Source: Niveibacterium terrae
GTDB taxonomy: Bacteria; Pseudomonadota; Gammaproteobacteria; Burkholderiales; Rhodocyclaceae
Direction of reading: 5' to 3'
Length of the DNA stretch: 64,000 nucleotides
Assembly: GCF_048213115.1 (NCBI RefSeq)
Contig: NZ_CP172404.1
Location: 3,534,001-3,598,000, forward strand
In this document: in pieces, positions 15,639-23,412 of the stretch
Layout: each line of letters begins with the position of its first letter
How positions within the stretch are numbered: position 1 is the stretch's first letter
Made by a program: the position numbers and the translations under genes
The notes under the pieces: model-generated
The model's input: only the letters and a program-made list of their open reading frames with translations
Told to the model about the DNA's origin: nothing
Databases searched by the model: none

Positions 15639-16778
15639 TCAGCGCTTGCAGGTCTCGGAGGCGAACTGCACGAGATCGGTGCTGGCCTTGCGCGCATCCT
15701 CGACATTGATCCGTTTGGCTTTCAGAAGCAGCGCGAGATCCGAATTCATCGTATGCGAACCCGATCCGGGCTGGGTGTTGAGCTTGTCGAGCAGGGGCCG
15801 AATACCGCCGACATTGCGCGACGCGATCAGCGCCTTCGCCTCGGTTTCCGGAGTCAGACACTCGGTCGCCAGGTAGTAGGAGTCGCCCTTCAGCGACGGA
15901 ATCAGGGCCTGACAGATCACTCCACGCAGCGAACTGGCCAGGGTCTGGGCCTGGGCGTCGCTGTTGCCGAGCAGTCTCAGCATCTTCTGCAACCCCAGTT
16001 CGAGCGAGCGCGCATGCAGCGTCGCGAACACCAGAGGGCCCGACTCGGACAGCGCCAGCGCTTCGAGCGCGGTCTGGGCGTCGCGGATCTCGCCGATCAG
16101 GATCACGTCGGGCCGCTCGCGCAGCGCATCGAGCGCACCCAGGTAATAGCTCTCGACGTCACCATCGGCGCCGACTTCGCGCTGGGTGATGATGCAGTGA
16201 CGCTGAGGAATCAGCGTCTCGACCGGGTCTTCGATCGTAATGATGTGACCGGAGCGGGTCTTGTTGATCTCGTCGAGCAGCGATGCGATCGTCGTCGACT
16301 TGCCCTGGCAGGTGTCACCGATGATCAGAACGAGACCGCTGGTGAGCTTCGCGAAGTCCTGAATCGACTCGCGCACGCCCAGGTCTTCGAGCGGCATCGG
16401 TTCGGTCGGAAAGCGGCGGATCACACAGCCGAGGCGCTTGCGACCCTGGAAGGTGAAGCAGTTGACGCGGATCCGCGCGCTATAGAGATCCTTCGAGCGA
16501 TCGAAGGCGCGCACCTGGATGCGCTCCTCCCAGTTCGGCTCGATGACCTCGAAGAACTCTTCGAGCTCTTCGCCGGTGATCGGCGTATCGGACACCGCAA
16601 CCAGCCGCTTGGGCTGACGCAGCATCAGCGGGCTGTTCTGGTGAATGATGATGTCGCTGAACACGATGTCCGAATCGAGCAGAAAGAGGATCTGCTCGAC
16701 CAGCGTACCCAGCGCGGGATAATCCGCTCGCTCGGCCAGCGAGAGCGTCTCTATCATCGAATAGCTGTGGTTATCCAT
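15639..16778 (-). CDS. PilT/PilU-like type IV pilus retraction-type ATPase (orphan)
   Basis: A 379-residue secretion-superfamily ATPase. Walker A is GDTCQGKS at 154-161 (usual GPTGSGKS, here with Asp, Cys and Gln substitutions but G....GKS kept); the Asp box is ITIEDPVE near 180-187; Walker B is VILIGEIRD near 225-233; the His box is FATLHARS. Overall length and the absence of a Zn-ribbon fit the PilT/PilU class rather than PilB. No pilT-pilU pair or pilin genes are nearby, so it is probably an accessory paralog of unknown partner. The chosen ATG has AAGG a few bases upstream. Confidence 0.85.
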   Translation of the reverse strand: MDNHSYSMIETLSLAERADYPALGTLVEQILFLLDSDIVFSDIIIHQNSPLMLRQPKRLVAVSDTPITGEELEEFFEVIEPNWEERIQVRAFDRSKDLYSARIRVNCFTFQGRKRLGCVIRRFPTEPMPLEDLGVRESIQDFAKLTSGLVLIIGDTCQGKSTTIASLLDEINKTRSGHIITIEDPVETLIPQRHCIITQREVGADGDVESYYLGALDALRERPDVILIGEIRDAQTALEALALSESGPLVFATLHARSLELGLQKMLRLLGNSDAQAQTLASSLRGVICQALIPSLKGDSYYLATECLTPETEAKALIASRNVGGIRPLLDKLNTQPGSGSHTMNSDLALLLKAKRINVEDARKASTDLVQFASETCKR

Positions 16779-16850
16779 TAGCCTTGTCTTTCGAATCCCA
16801 GAAACAGTAGCTGTACATAATAACAGTAGTCAACAACCCGGGGAAGGATG

Positions 16851-17537
16851 TCAGCGGTAGTTGACGCCGTTGTTCATGTCGACGACTTCGCCGTTGATAT
16901 AGACAGGAGCATCGGTCGCCAGCCACAGAATTGCGTCGGCGACTTCTTCGGCGCTGCAAAAACGCTGACTGATCGTCGCGCTCTTGAGCCGCGCTTTGCG
17001 GGCCTCGGGGATGCTCTTCATCATGTCGGTGTCGACCGGACCAGGCGCCACCGAATTCGCGATCACGCCGCGCGCGCCATGGCTTCGGGCGATCGAACGC
17101 ATCGCATTGATCAGCCCCGCTTTCGAGATCCCGTACCAGATGTCCGGGTGACCGATCTGGCCCGCAACCGAAGCGACACTGACGATTCGGCCACCGCCCA
17201 CTGCTGCCATCCGGTCGGCCAGATCGACGCTCGCGCGCACCGCCGAGATCAGGTTGATATCGAGGATTTCCTGGATGTGCTCGCGGCCGTAATCCGCCGC
17301 TGCCCGGGTGTTCATGATCCCGGCGTTGTTGACGAAGACGTCCGGCACGCCGATCTGGTCGAGGACGGCCTTCAGCGACTCATAGTCGGCCACATCGACT
17401 TTCCACGCCGTGATGCCGGCCGGCGGCGTCTCCAGCCCGGAGCGCGACAAGACGTGGACCTCGAAACCCCGGGCCACCAGCCTCTTCGCGACTTCAAAGC
17501 CGATGCCGCGATTGCCGCCGGTGATGATCGCTTTCAT
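16851..17537 (-). CDS. Short-chain dehydrogenase/reductase
   Basis: A 228-residue classical SDR. The cofactor motif TGGNRGIG is at residues 6-13, NNAG at about 70-73, and the catalytic tetrad is Asn95 (DINLIS), Ser123 (VASVAG), Tyr135 and Lys139 (WYGISK). The last residues (INGEVVDMNNGVNYR) match the FabG-like substrate-end loop. The start codon overlaps the cutA stop as ATGA, with an AGGGA Shine-Dalgarno inside cutA. The arginine after the second conserved glycine suggests NADP preference, but this is not firm. Substrate unknown; it is the last gene of the ClpP-cutA-SDR operon. Confidence 0.9.
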   Translation of the reverse strand: MKAIITGGNRGIGFEVAKRLVARGFEVHVLSRSGLETPPAGITAWKVDVADYESLKAVLDQIGVPDVFVNNAGIMNTRAAADYGREHIQEILDINLISAVRASVDLADRMAAVGGGRIVSVASVAGQIGHPDIWYGISKAGLINAMRSIARSHGARGVIANSVAPGPVDTDMMKSIPEARKARLKSATISQRFCSAEEVADAILWLATDAPVYINGEVVDMNNGVNYR

Positions 17538-17857
17538 TCCCTTTTCTCCGTGCATTCGTTCTCTATCCATTCGCCATAGGCGGCCGAAACGTGCTCCAGC
17601 GCGAAAGCGTGGATCGCCGGCAGCGCATAGGAGTGCCGGGCCCGGATCGCGGCTTCGACGGCCGCGTAATACGCGTCCAGAGTCTTGAAAAGAATCCTGA
17701 ACTCGGACTCGTGCTGCAGCTCGCCCTGCCAGCGGTAGAAGCTCTCGATCTCCGAGATCTGCGCACAGGCGGCGAGACCTTGCTCGACGAGGCTGGCCGC
17801 CATCGCCCTCGCCTCGTCGCGCGTCGCGACGGTCGTGACGACCGCAATCGCTTTCAT
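17534..17857 (-). CDS. cutA: CutA-family divalent cation tolerance protein
   Basis: A 107-residue, ferredoxin-like-fold protein that forms trimers in characterised members. Recognisable blocks are VVTTVATRDEARAMAASLVEQGLAACAQI, SFYRWQGELQHESEFRILFKT, and HSYALPAI, with the conserved aromatic and Glu positions. CutA has been linked to copper and other metal tolerance but its biochemical role is unsettled. It lies 13 bp after the ClpP-like gene and overlaps the SDR gene by 4 bp, so the three are one operon. Confidence 0.95.
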   Translation of the reverse strand: MKAIAVVTTVATRDEARAMAASLVEQGLAACAQISEIESFYRWQGELQHESEFRILFKTLDAYYAAVEAAIRARHSYALPAIHAFALEHVSAAYGEWIENECTEKRE

Positions 17858-17870
17858 CGAAGCCTCGCGC

Positions 17871-18467
17871 TCAGAGTTCCTTCTGGTTCTCGATGATCCG
17901 CGACACGATTCCGTATTCGATCGCTTCCTCGGCGCTCATCCAGTGATCGCGCTCGATGTCGGCCATCACGGTCTCCAGCGGCTTGCCGGTCTGGCGCGCG
18001 ACGACCTTCGCGATGCGCTCGCGCATCCGGATGATCTCCCTGGCCTGGATCGCGATGTCCGAGGCCTGACCGCCCGTGCCGCCCGCGGGCTGGTGGATCA
18101 TGAAACGGGTGTTGGGCAGGCACAGCCGTCTTTCCTTGGGCGGCGCGAGGAAGATGTGCGAACCGGCGCTGGCGACCCAGCCCGTGCCGAGCGTCGTGAC
18201 CGGCGCGCGGACGAAACGGATCATGTCGTGGATCGCATCGCCCGATTCAACGTGGCCGCCCGGAGAGGAAATCAGCACCGTGATTGGCGCGTCGGAATCC
18301 TCGGACAGGGCCAGAAGCCGCTTGCAGGTCGCCTGGGCCAGCGCATCGGTGATCTCGCCGAAAATCAGCACGAAGCGCGACTTGAAGGACAGCTGCTCTT
18401 CGATCCGGTCGCCGGCGTCATTCTTGGCCGCCTTGTCTTCGCCCTTGCTTGCCAATTCCAGATTCAT
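17871..18467 (-). CDS. ClpP-like serine protease subunit (second ClpP type)
   Basis: A 198-residue ClpP/crotonase-fold protease. The catalytic triad is intact: Ser100 in GWVASAGS, His125 in FMIHQPAGG, and Asp174 in ERDHWMSAEEA. The oxyanion-hole loop ISSPGGHVESGDAI is present. The sequence around Ser100 and the N-terminal charged tail (MNLELASKGEDKAAKND) differ from housekeeping ClpP (GQAASMGA), and tig, clpX and lon are not adjacent, so it is probably a paralog. Whether it works with ClpX/ClpA is unknown. It opens the operon with cutA and the SDR gene; the start has GGGGAAAG upstream. Confidence 0.9.
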   Translation of the reverse strand: MNLELASKGEDKAAKNDAGDRIEEQLSFKSRFVLIFGEITDALAQATCKRLLALSEDSDAPITVLISSPGGHVESGDAIHDMIRFVRAPVTTLGTGWVASAGSHIFLAPPKERRLCLPNTRFMIHQPAGGTGGQASDIAIQAREIIRMRERIAKVVARQTGKPLETVMADIERDHWMSAEEAIEYGIVSRIIENQKEL

Positions 18468-18513
18468 CAGCTTTCCCCGAAACGTGTGAAGGTAAAAGAG
18501 CGATTGTCACCCA

Positions 18514-18684
18514 TTACCCGGCATCGGGGCCAGTGCGCACGAAGCAGCAGGCGAACTTCAGACGCCGCCTCACCGGCTCGCCGACATCGAGGAGGATCAG
18601 GAGCGCGCGTTGCGCTGCGCGGACGCCAACCTCGGCACGCTCGTCGAAAACAACGGCGCCCGGATCCGCGCCGGGAACCGCCCT
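18514..18684 (-). pseudogene. Possible remnant of a LacI-type regulator C-terminus
   Basis: A minus-strand frame ending at 18514 encodes about 55 residues reading VFDERAEVGVRAAQRALL then a GEPVRRRLKF segment and a FVRTG end. This resembles the last helix and strand of LacI/GalR regulators (EeiGrrAarlLl ... ep....lpprLvvReS). No upstream part or start codon with coding character precedes it: the neighbouring 18719-18775 stretch is the rbs promoter and operator. The similarity is weak and read by eye. The rest of the 18468-18842 gap holds nothing else I recognise apart from the rbs control region. Confidence 0.3.
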
Positions 18685-18718
18685 CCGGGGGGGGAGCACA
18701 GCGTCCTTAAAAAAATGC

Positions 18719-18746
18719 TTGCATTGCCCGAAGCTTGGCCTAAACT
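18719..18746 (+). promoter_or_regulatory. Predicted rbs operon promoter
   Basis: TTGCAT (18719-18724) and TAAACT (18741-18746) form -35 and -10 boxes separated by 16 bp. Predicted transcription starts near 18753, at the left edge of the operator palindrome, giving a leader of about 90 bases to rbsB. Confidence 0.55.
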
Positions 18747-18751
18747 TCCAC

Positions 18752-18775
18752 GCAAACGATTGCGCAATCGTTTGC
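18752..18775. promoter_or_regulatory. Perfect 24-bp operator palindrome upstream of rbsB (RbsR/LacI-type)
   Basis: Each half-site is GCAAACGATTGC, read inward on both strands without any mismatch, with a central CpG as in LacI-family operators. It overlaps the predicted start point of the rbs promoter, which suits repression. The operon carries its own LacI-family gene (22399-23406), the natural candidate ligand-responsive repressor. Confidence 0.8.
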
Positions 18776-18842
18776 CTCACCAAAAACAAAGCGCAGAGGA
18801 CGGGGAGAACCCCGCTAGATTGAGACCAAAGGAGAACATCAG

Positions 18843-19790
18843 ATGACTTACCGTCGCACCGCACTCAAATCGATGATCCTGCTGGCGGCCGCCCTCGCGC
18901 TGCCCGGAGGACAGGCTTTGGCCGCCGACAGCAAACCCAAGGTCGCGCTGGTGATGAAGTCGCTCGCCAACGAGTTCTTCCAGACCATGCAGGACGGGGC
19001 CAAAGCGCACCAGAAGGCCCACGCCGCGCAATACACGCTGATCGCGAACGGGATCAAGGACGAGACCGACACCGCGGCCCAGATCAAGATCATTCAGCAG
19101 ATGATGGTCGAACGGGTCAATGTCCTTGTGCTGGCCCCGGCCGACTCGAAGGCGCTGGTTCCTGTCGTCAAGGAAGCCATCGACAAGGGCATTCTGGTCG
19201 TCAACATCGACAACAAGCTCGATGACACCGCGTTGCGCGAAAAAGGCATCGTCGTGCCCTTCGTCGGGCCGGACAACCGCGTCGGCGCGAAGCTGGTCGG
19301 CGACTACCTCGCCAAGCAACTGAAGAAGGGCGACAAGGTCGGCATCCTTGAGGGCGTGTCGACGACAACCAATGCCCAGCAGCGCACCGCGGGCTTCCAG
19401 GATGCGATGAAGGCGGCTGGCGCGAAGGTGGTCAGCGTGCAGTCGGGTCAATGGGAGATGGACAAGGGCAACATGGTCGCCAGCGCGATGCTGCGCGAGT
19501 TCCCGGACCTGAAGGCGCTGCTCTGCGGCAATGACAACATGGCGCTCGGCGCGGTCGCGGCGGTGAAGACCGCCGGCAAGGCCGGCAAGGTCAAGGTTGT
19601 CGGCTACGACAACATCTCGGCGATCAAGCCGATGCTGGCCGACGGACGGGTTCTGGCGACCGCCGATCAGTTCGCGGCCAAGCAGGCCGTGTTCGGCATC
19701 GAGACCGCGCTGAAGGCGCTGGCCGCGAAGACGCCGCAAAAGTCGCTGCCCGGCAAGGTGCAAACCCCGGTCACCCTGATCACGAAGTAA
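18843..19790 (+). CDS. rbsB: Ribose ABC transporter periplasmic binding protein
   Basis: A 315-residue periplasmic binding protein. Signal peptide residues 1-27 (LLAAALALPGGQALAAD). The mature part opens VALVMKSLANEFFQTMQDGAK, and contains VLVLAPADSKAL, FVGPDNRVGAKLVGDYL and LLCGNDNMALGAVAAV, the standard RbsB-type blocks including ribose-binding Asp/Arg/Asn positions. Length is slightly above E. coli RbsB (296). AAAGGAG precedes the ATG. It is the first gene of rbsBACRKD, directly downstream of the operator, and is followed by a strong stem-loop that may favour its own mRNA. Confidence 0.92.
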   Translation: MTYRRTALKSMILLAAALALPGGQALAADSKPKVALVMKSLANEFFQTMQDGAKAHQKAHAAQYTLIANGIKDETDTAAQIKIIQQMMVERVNVLVLAPADSKALVPVVKEAIDKGILVVNIDNKLDDTALREKGIVVPFVGPDNRVGAKLVGDYLAKQLKKGDKVGILEGVSTTTNAQQRTAGFQDAMKAAGAKVVSVQSGQWEMDKGNMVASAMLREFPDLKALLCGNDNMALGAVAAVKTAGKAGKVKVVGYDNISAIKPMLADGRVLATADQFAAKQAVFGIETALKALAAKTPQKSLPGKVQTPVTLITK

Positions 19791-19798
19791 ACGCTGCA

Positions 19799-19828
19799 GC
19801 AGGGTGCCGGCCTGCGCCGGCCCCCTGC
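19799..19828 (+). repeat. Intercistronic stem-loop between rbsB and rbsA
   Basis: GCAGGG-T-GCCGGC (19799-19811) pairs with GCCGGC-C-CCCTGC (19816-19828) around a CTGC loop: 12 base pairs with one internal mismatch. There is no T-run, so it is more likely an mRNA 3'-end stabiliser or partial attenuator after the binding-protein gene, a known arrangement in ABC-importer operons, than a full terminator. Confidence 0.7.
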
Positions 19829-19840
19829 GCGGAGTCGCCC

Positions 19841-21388
19841 ATGTCCCAACCTCCCCTGCTCCGCGGTATCGGGCTCGGCAAGCGTTATGCCGCGCCGGTG
19901 CTCAGCGATGTGAGCTTTGAACTCCATGCGGGCGAAGTGCTCGCACTGACCGGCGAGAACGGCGCCGGCAAAAGCACGCTGTCCAAGATCATCGCCGGGC
20001 TGATCCCGCCCAGCGAAGGCAGCCTGCAACTCAATGGCAGCGACTACCAGCCGGGTTCTCGCGTCGACGCCGAACGCCAGGGCGTGCGGATGGTGCTGCA
20101 GGAACTGAGCCTGGTTCCCACGCTGACGGTCGCCGAGAACCTGCTGCTCGACCACCTGCCGAGGCGGGCCGGCTTCATCCGTCGCGACGCGCTCAATGCC
20201 GCGGCCGCCAAACAGATGGCAACGATAGGCCTTGCCGACATCGACCCGCGCACGCCGGTCGGTGATCTGGGGGTGGGCCATCAGCAGATGGTCGAAATCG
20301 CGCGCAGCCTGATCGGCGAATGCCGCCTGCTGATCCTCGACGAACCGACGGCGACGCTGACCAGCCGCGAGATCGAACACCTGTTCCGCCAGATCGCCGC
20401 GCTCAAGGCCCGCGGAGTCGGCATCATCTATATCTCGCACCGGCTCGACGAAGTGCAACAGATCGCCGACCGGGTCATGGTCCTGCGCGACGGCCGTCAC
20501 ATCGACACCCGTCCCCGGCAGGATCTGAACCAGGACGACATCGTCCGCCTGATGGTCGGCCGCGACGTCCGCGAAGAGCTCGATCGTCCGCGCCGCGCCG
20601 CCGGAAGCGCCGCGCTGAGCGTCCGCGGACTGGGCCGCGGCAAGGTGGTCCGCGATGTCGATTTCACGCTCTACCGCGGCGAAATCCTCGGCGTCGCCGG
20701 CCTGGTCGGTTCGGGCCGCACCGAGCTGCTGCGGCTGATCTACGGGGCCGACCGCGCCGACCGCGGCGAGATCCGGCTCGGTGAGCCGGACAGCGCGCCG
20801 GTGCACATCAGCTCCCCAATGAGCGCGGTCCGCCACGGCATCGGCCTCGTCACCGAAGACCGCAAAGCCCAGGGCTTGATGCTGCCGCTGGCGATCCGGA
20901 TCAACGCGACGCTGGCGAACGTGCGCGCGATCTCGCGCCACGGCTGGCTCGAACTGGGCCGCGAGCGGGAGCAGGTCGAAGGCCTGCGCGCTCTGCTCGG
21001 CGTGCGCAGCCAGTCGATCGAACAACCCGTCGGCGAACTCTCGGGCGGCAACCAGCAAAAAGTCGTGTTCGCACGCTGGCTGCACCGCGACTGCTCGGTG
21101 CTGCTGCTCGACGAACCCACGCGGGGCGTCGACATCGGCGCCCGGGCCGACATCTATGCCCAGCTCGACCGTCTGACCGACGCCGGCAAGGCCTTGCTGA
21201 TGGTCTCCAGCGACCTGCGCGAGCTGATGTCGGTCTGCGACCGGATCGCGGTGATGAGCGCCGGTCGCCTGGTCCGCATCTTCGAACGCGGCGAGTGGGA
21301 TCAGCACGCTCTGCTCGAAGCCGCTTTCAGCGGCTACAGCGGCCATGCCCCTTCCGCACCCACTGAACCCCTTGCCACGCCAGTCTGA
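19841..21388 (+). CDS. rbsA: Ribose ABC transporter ATP-binding protein (two NBDs)
   Basis: A 515-residue double ATPase of the sugar importer class. First domain: GENGAGKST, LGVGHQQMVEIARSL, LLILDEPTATLT. Second domain: GLVGSGRTELLRLIYGAD (degenerate Walker A normal for RbsA/XylG/MglA), LSGGNQQKVVFARWL, VLLLDEPTRGVDIGA. It powers ribose import with RbsB and RbsC at the inner membrane. GGAG stands seven bases before the ATG. It ends 7 bp before the rbsC start. Confidence 0.95.
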   Translation: MSQPPLLRGIGLGKRYAAPVLSDVSFELHAGEVLALTGENGAGKSTLSKIIAGLIPPSEGSLQLNGSDYQPGSRVDAERQGVRMVLQELSLVPTLTVAENLLLDHLPRRAGFIRRDALNAAAAKQMATIGLADIDPRTPVGDLGVGHQQMVEIARSLIGECRLLILDEPTATLTSREIEHLFRQIAALKARGVGIIYISHRLDEVQQIADRVMVLRDGRHIDTRPRQDLNQDDIVRLMVGRDVREELDRPRRAAGSAALSVRGLGRGKVVRDVDFTLYRGEILGVAGLVGSGRTELLRLIYGADRADRGEIRLGEPDSAPVHISSPMSAVRHGIGLVTEDRKAQGLMLPLAIRINATLANVRAISRHGWLELGREREQVEGLRALLGVRSQSIEQPVGELSGGNQQKVVFARWLHRDCSVLLLDEPTRGVDIGARADIYAQLDRLTDAGKALLMVSSDLRELMSVCDRIAVMSAGRLVRIFERGEWDQHALLEAAFSGYSGHAPSAPTEPLATPV

Positions 21389-21395
21389 GGCCAGC

Positions 21396-22373
21396 ATGTC
21401 CACTACCGAAAACACCACCGCCCGTGCCGCGCTCCGCGGCAGCCTGGGCAACTACGTCGGCCTGATCGTCGCGCTGCTGCTGATGATCGCGCTGTTCAGC
21501 TCGCTCAGCGAGTACTTCCTGTCGATGAGCACCTTCATCACGATCGCCAACGACATCCCGGCGATCGCGGTCACCGCGGTCGGCATGACCTTCGTGCTGA
21601 TCATCGCCGGCATCGACCTTTCGGTCGGCTCGGTGATGGCGCTGGCCAGCGCCACGGCCGGAATCGCGATGCTGCAGTGGCACTGGGGCCTGTTCCCGGC
21701 AATGCTGGTCGCGATGGGCACCGGGCTCGCGGCGGGCGCGCTCAACGGCCTGATCTCGGTGGGCTGGCGCCTGCCCTCCTTCATCGTCACGCTGGGCATG
21801 CTCGAAGTCGCGCGCGGCTCGGCCTACATCGCGACGAATTCGCGAACCCAGTACATCGGCAGCGCGATCGACTGGCTCTCGGCCCCGCTCTTCGGGGGCG
21901 TCTCCCCGGCCTTCGTGATCGCGATCCTGATCGTGATCGCGGCGCAGATCGTGCTGACCCGCTCGGTGTTCGGTCGCTACATGATCGGAATCGGCACGAA
22001 CGAGGAAGCGATGCGGCTGGCCGGCGTCGATCCGCGGCCGATCAAGATCGCGGTGTTTGCGATCCTCGGCACGCTGGCCGGACTGGCCGGGATCTTCCAG
22101 GCCTCCAGGCTGGAGGCGGCCGATCCGAACGCCGGCATAGGCGCCGAGCTGGTCGTGATCGCCTCCGTGGTCATCGGCGGCACGAGCCTGATGGGCGGAC
22201 GCGGCTCGGTCTTCGCGACCTTCTTCGGCGTGCTGATCATCTCGGTGCTGGAGGCGGGCCTGGCCCAGGTCGGAGCCAGCGAGCCGACAAAACGTATCAT
22301 CACCGGTTGCGTCATCATCGTCGCGGTAGTCCTCGACATGGTGCGCGAGCGGCGCAGCCGCCGCACCGCCTAG
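21396..22373 (+). CDS. rbsC: Ribose ABC transporter permease
   Basis: A 325-residue inner-membrane permease, about eight to ten helices. The start MSTTENTTARAALR is preceded by GAGG; the open frame extends 17 codons upstream into rbsA and is not used. Conserved blocks are IAVTAVGMTFVLIIAGIDLSVGSVMALAS and GTNEEAMRLAGVDPRPIKI (the EAA-like loop contacting RbsA), then VIGGTSLMGGRGSVFATFFGVLI. Length equals E. coli RbsC (321). Confidence 0.95.
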   Translation: MSTTENTTARAALRGSLGNYVGLIVALLLMIALFSSLSEYFLSMSTFITIANDIPAIAVTAVGMTFVLIIAGIDLSVGSVMALASATAGIAMLQWHWGLFPAMLVAMGTGLAAGALNGLISVGWRLPSFIVTLGMLEVARGSAYIATNSRTQYIGSAIDWLSAPLFGGVSPAFVIAILIVIAAQIVLTRSVFGRYMIGIGTNEEAMRLAGVDPRPIKIAVFAILGTLAGLAGIFQASRLEAADPNAGIGAELVVIASVVIGGTSLMGGRGSVFATFFGVLIISVLEAGLAQVGASEPTKRIITGCVIIVAVVLDMVRERRSRRTA

Positions 22374-22398
22374 TTCAAACCGGAAGAAGACACAGGAA

Positions 22399-23406
22399 AT
22401 GGCCAATATCAAGGATGTCGCGCAGCGTGCAGGCGTTTCGGTCACCACCGTCTCGCATGCGCTGAACGGCACCCGCTTCGTCAGCGACGATGCCCGGCTG
22501 CGCGTGCAGTCCGCGGTGCGCGAGCTCGCCTATGTACCGAGCGCAGTCGCGCGCAGCCTCAAGCAGAACAGCACGCGCACGTTAGGGATGATCATCCCGG
22601 ACAACTCCAACCCCTATTTCGCCGAGATCATCCGCGGGGTCGAGCACTGCTGTTTCACGGCCGGATACAACCTGATCCTGTGCAATTCCGACAGCGAACT
22701 GGCACGCCAGAGCGCCAACCTGAGGGTGCTCGCCGAAAAACGCATCGACGGGCTGATCTTCGTCGCCGCCGGCAAGGATCCCGAGCTCGGCGAACGCCTT
22801 GAAGCCCTGCACCTGCCCCTGGTCCTCGTCGACCGCGAAGTGCCCGGTCTCGACTGCGATCTGGTCGAAGTCGACCACGCGGCCGGCAGCGAGCTGGCGA
22901 CCCGCCATCTGCTCGGACTGGGCCACCCCTTCGTTGCCTGCATCAGCGGCCCCGCCAATCTTTCGCCCAGCACCCAGCGCCGCGCCGGCTGGAAGCGGGC
23001 TCTGGCCGCCGCCGGTCTCTCCCGCCGGGAGGGCGACGTGGTGCGAGGCGACTTCACCAGCGCAGGCGGCTACCAGGCCATGAAGACGCTGCTGGCGCGT
23101 CCCGTCCGCCCCAGTGCCGTATTCGTCTGCAACGACCTGATGGCGATCGGCGCGCTCTGCGCGGCGCACGAAGCCGGGCTGCAGCTGCCCAAGGATCTGT
23201 CGATTGTCGGCTTCGACGACATCGCTCTGGCCGCCTACACCTACCCTCCGCTGACGACGGTCGCCCAACCCAAACAGGCGATCGGAACCGCCGCGGCCGC
23301 AATGCTGCTCGAGCGCATCGGCGATCCGCGCAGCGAATCCCGGCGCCAGATCCTTCAACCCGAGCTGCGCGTGCGCCAGAGCACCGCGGCCTTCACTCCA
23401 GGCTGA
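22399..23406 (+). CDS. rbsR: LacI-family regulator of the ribose operon
   Basis: A 335-residue repressor. The N-terminal helix-turn-helix MANIKDVAQRAGVSVTTVSH and hinge LKQNSTRTLGM are canonical. The sugar-binding core has IPDNSNPYFAEIIRGVE, VDREVPGLDCD and FVCNDLMAIGALCAAHEAG. RbsR usually represses the operon and is released by ribose or ribose phosphate. Location inside the operon (between rbsC and rbsK) predicts autoregulation through the palindrome at 18752-18775. AGGAA precedes the ATG. Confidence 0.9.
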   Translation: MANIKDVAQRAGVSVTTVSHALNGTRFVSDDARLRVQSAVRELAYVPSAVARSLKQNSTRTLGMIIPDNSNPYFAEIIRGVEHCCFTAGYNLILCNSDSELARQSANLRVLAEKRIDGLIFVAAGKDPELGERLEALHLPLVLVDREVPGLDCDLVEVDHAAGSELATRHLLGLGHPFVACISGPANLSPSTQRRAGWKRALAAAGLSRREGDVVRGDFTSAGGYQAMKTLLARPVRPSAVFVCNDLMAIGALCAAHEAGLQLPKDLSIVGFDDIALAAYTYPPLTTVAQPKQAIGTAAAAMLLERIGDPRSESRRQILQPELRVRQSTAAFTPG

Positions 23407-23412
23407 ACCACC

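Noticed and set aside
14901..16781. Plus-strand frame of 626 codons over the isochorismatase-fold and PilT-like genes
   Set aside because: Spans two real minus-strand genes and has no recognisable domain; composition typical of antisense shadows.
19667..21451. Long minus-strand open frame of 594 codons opposite rbsA
   Set aside because: It is the antisense shadow of rbsA in high-GC DNA: low-complexity, His/Ala/Asp-rich, no start context, while rbsA has all ABC ATPase motifs.
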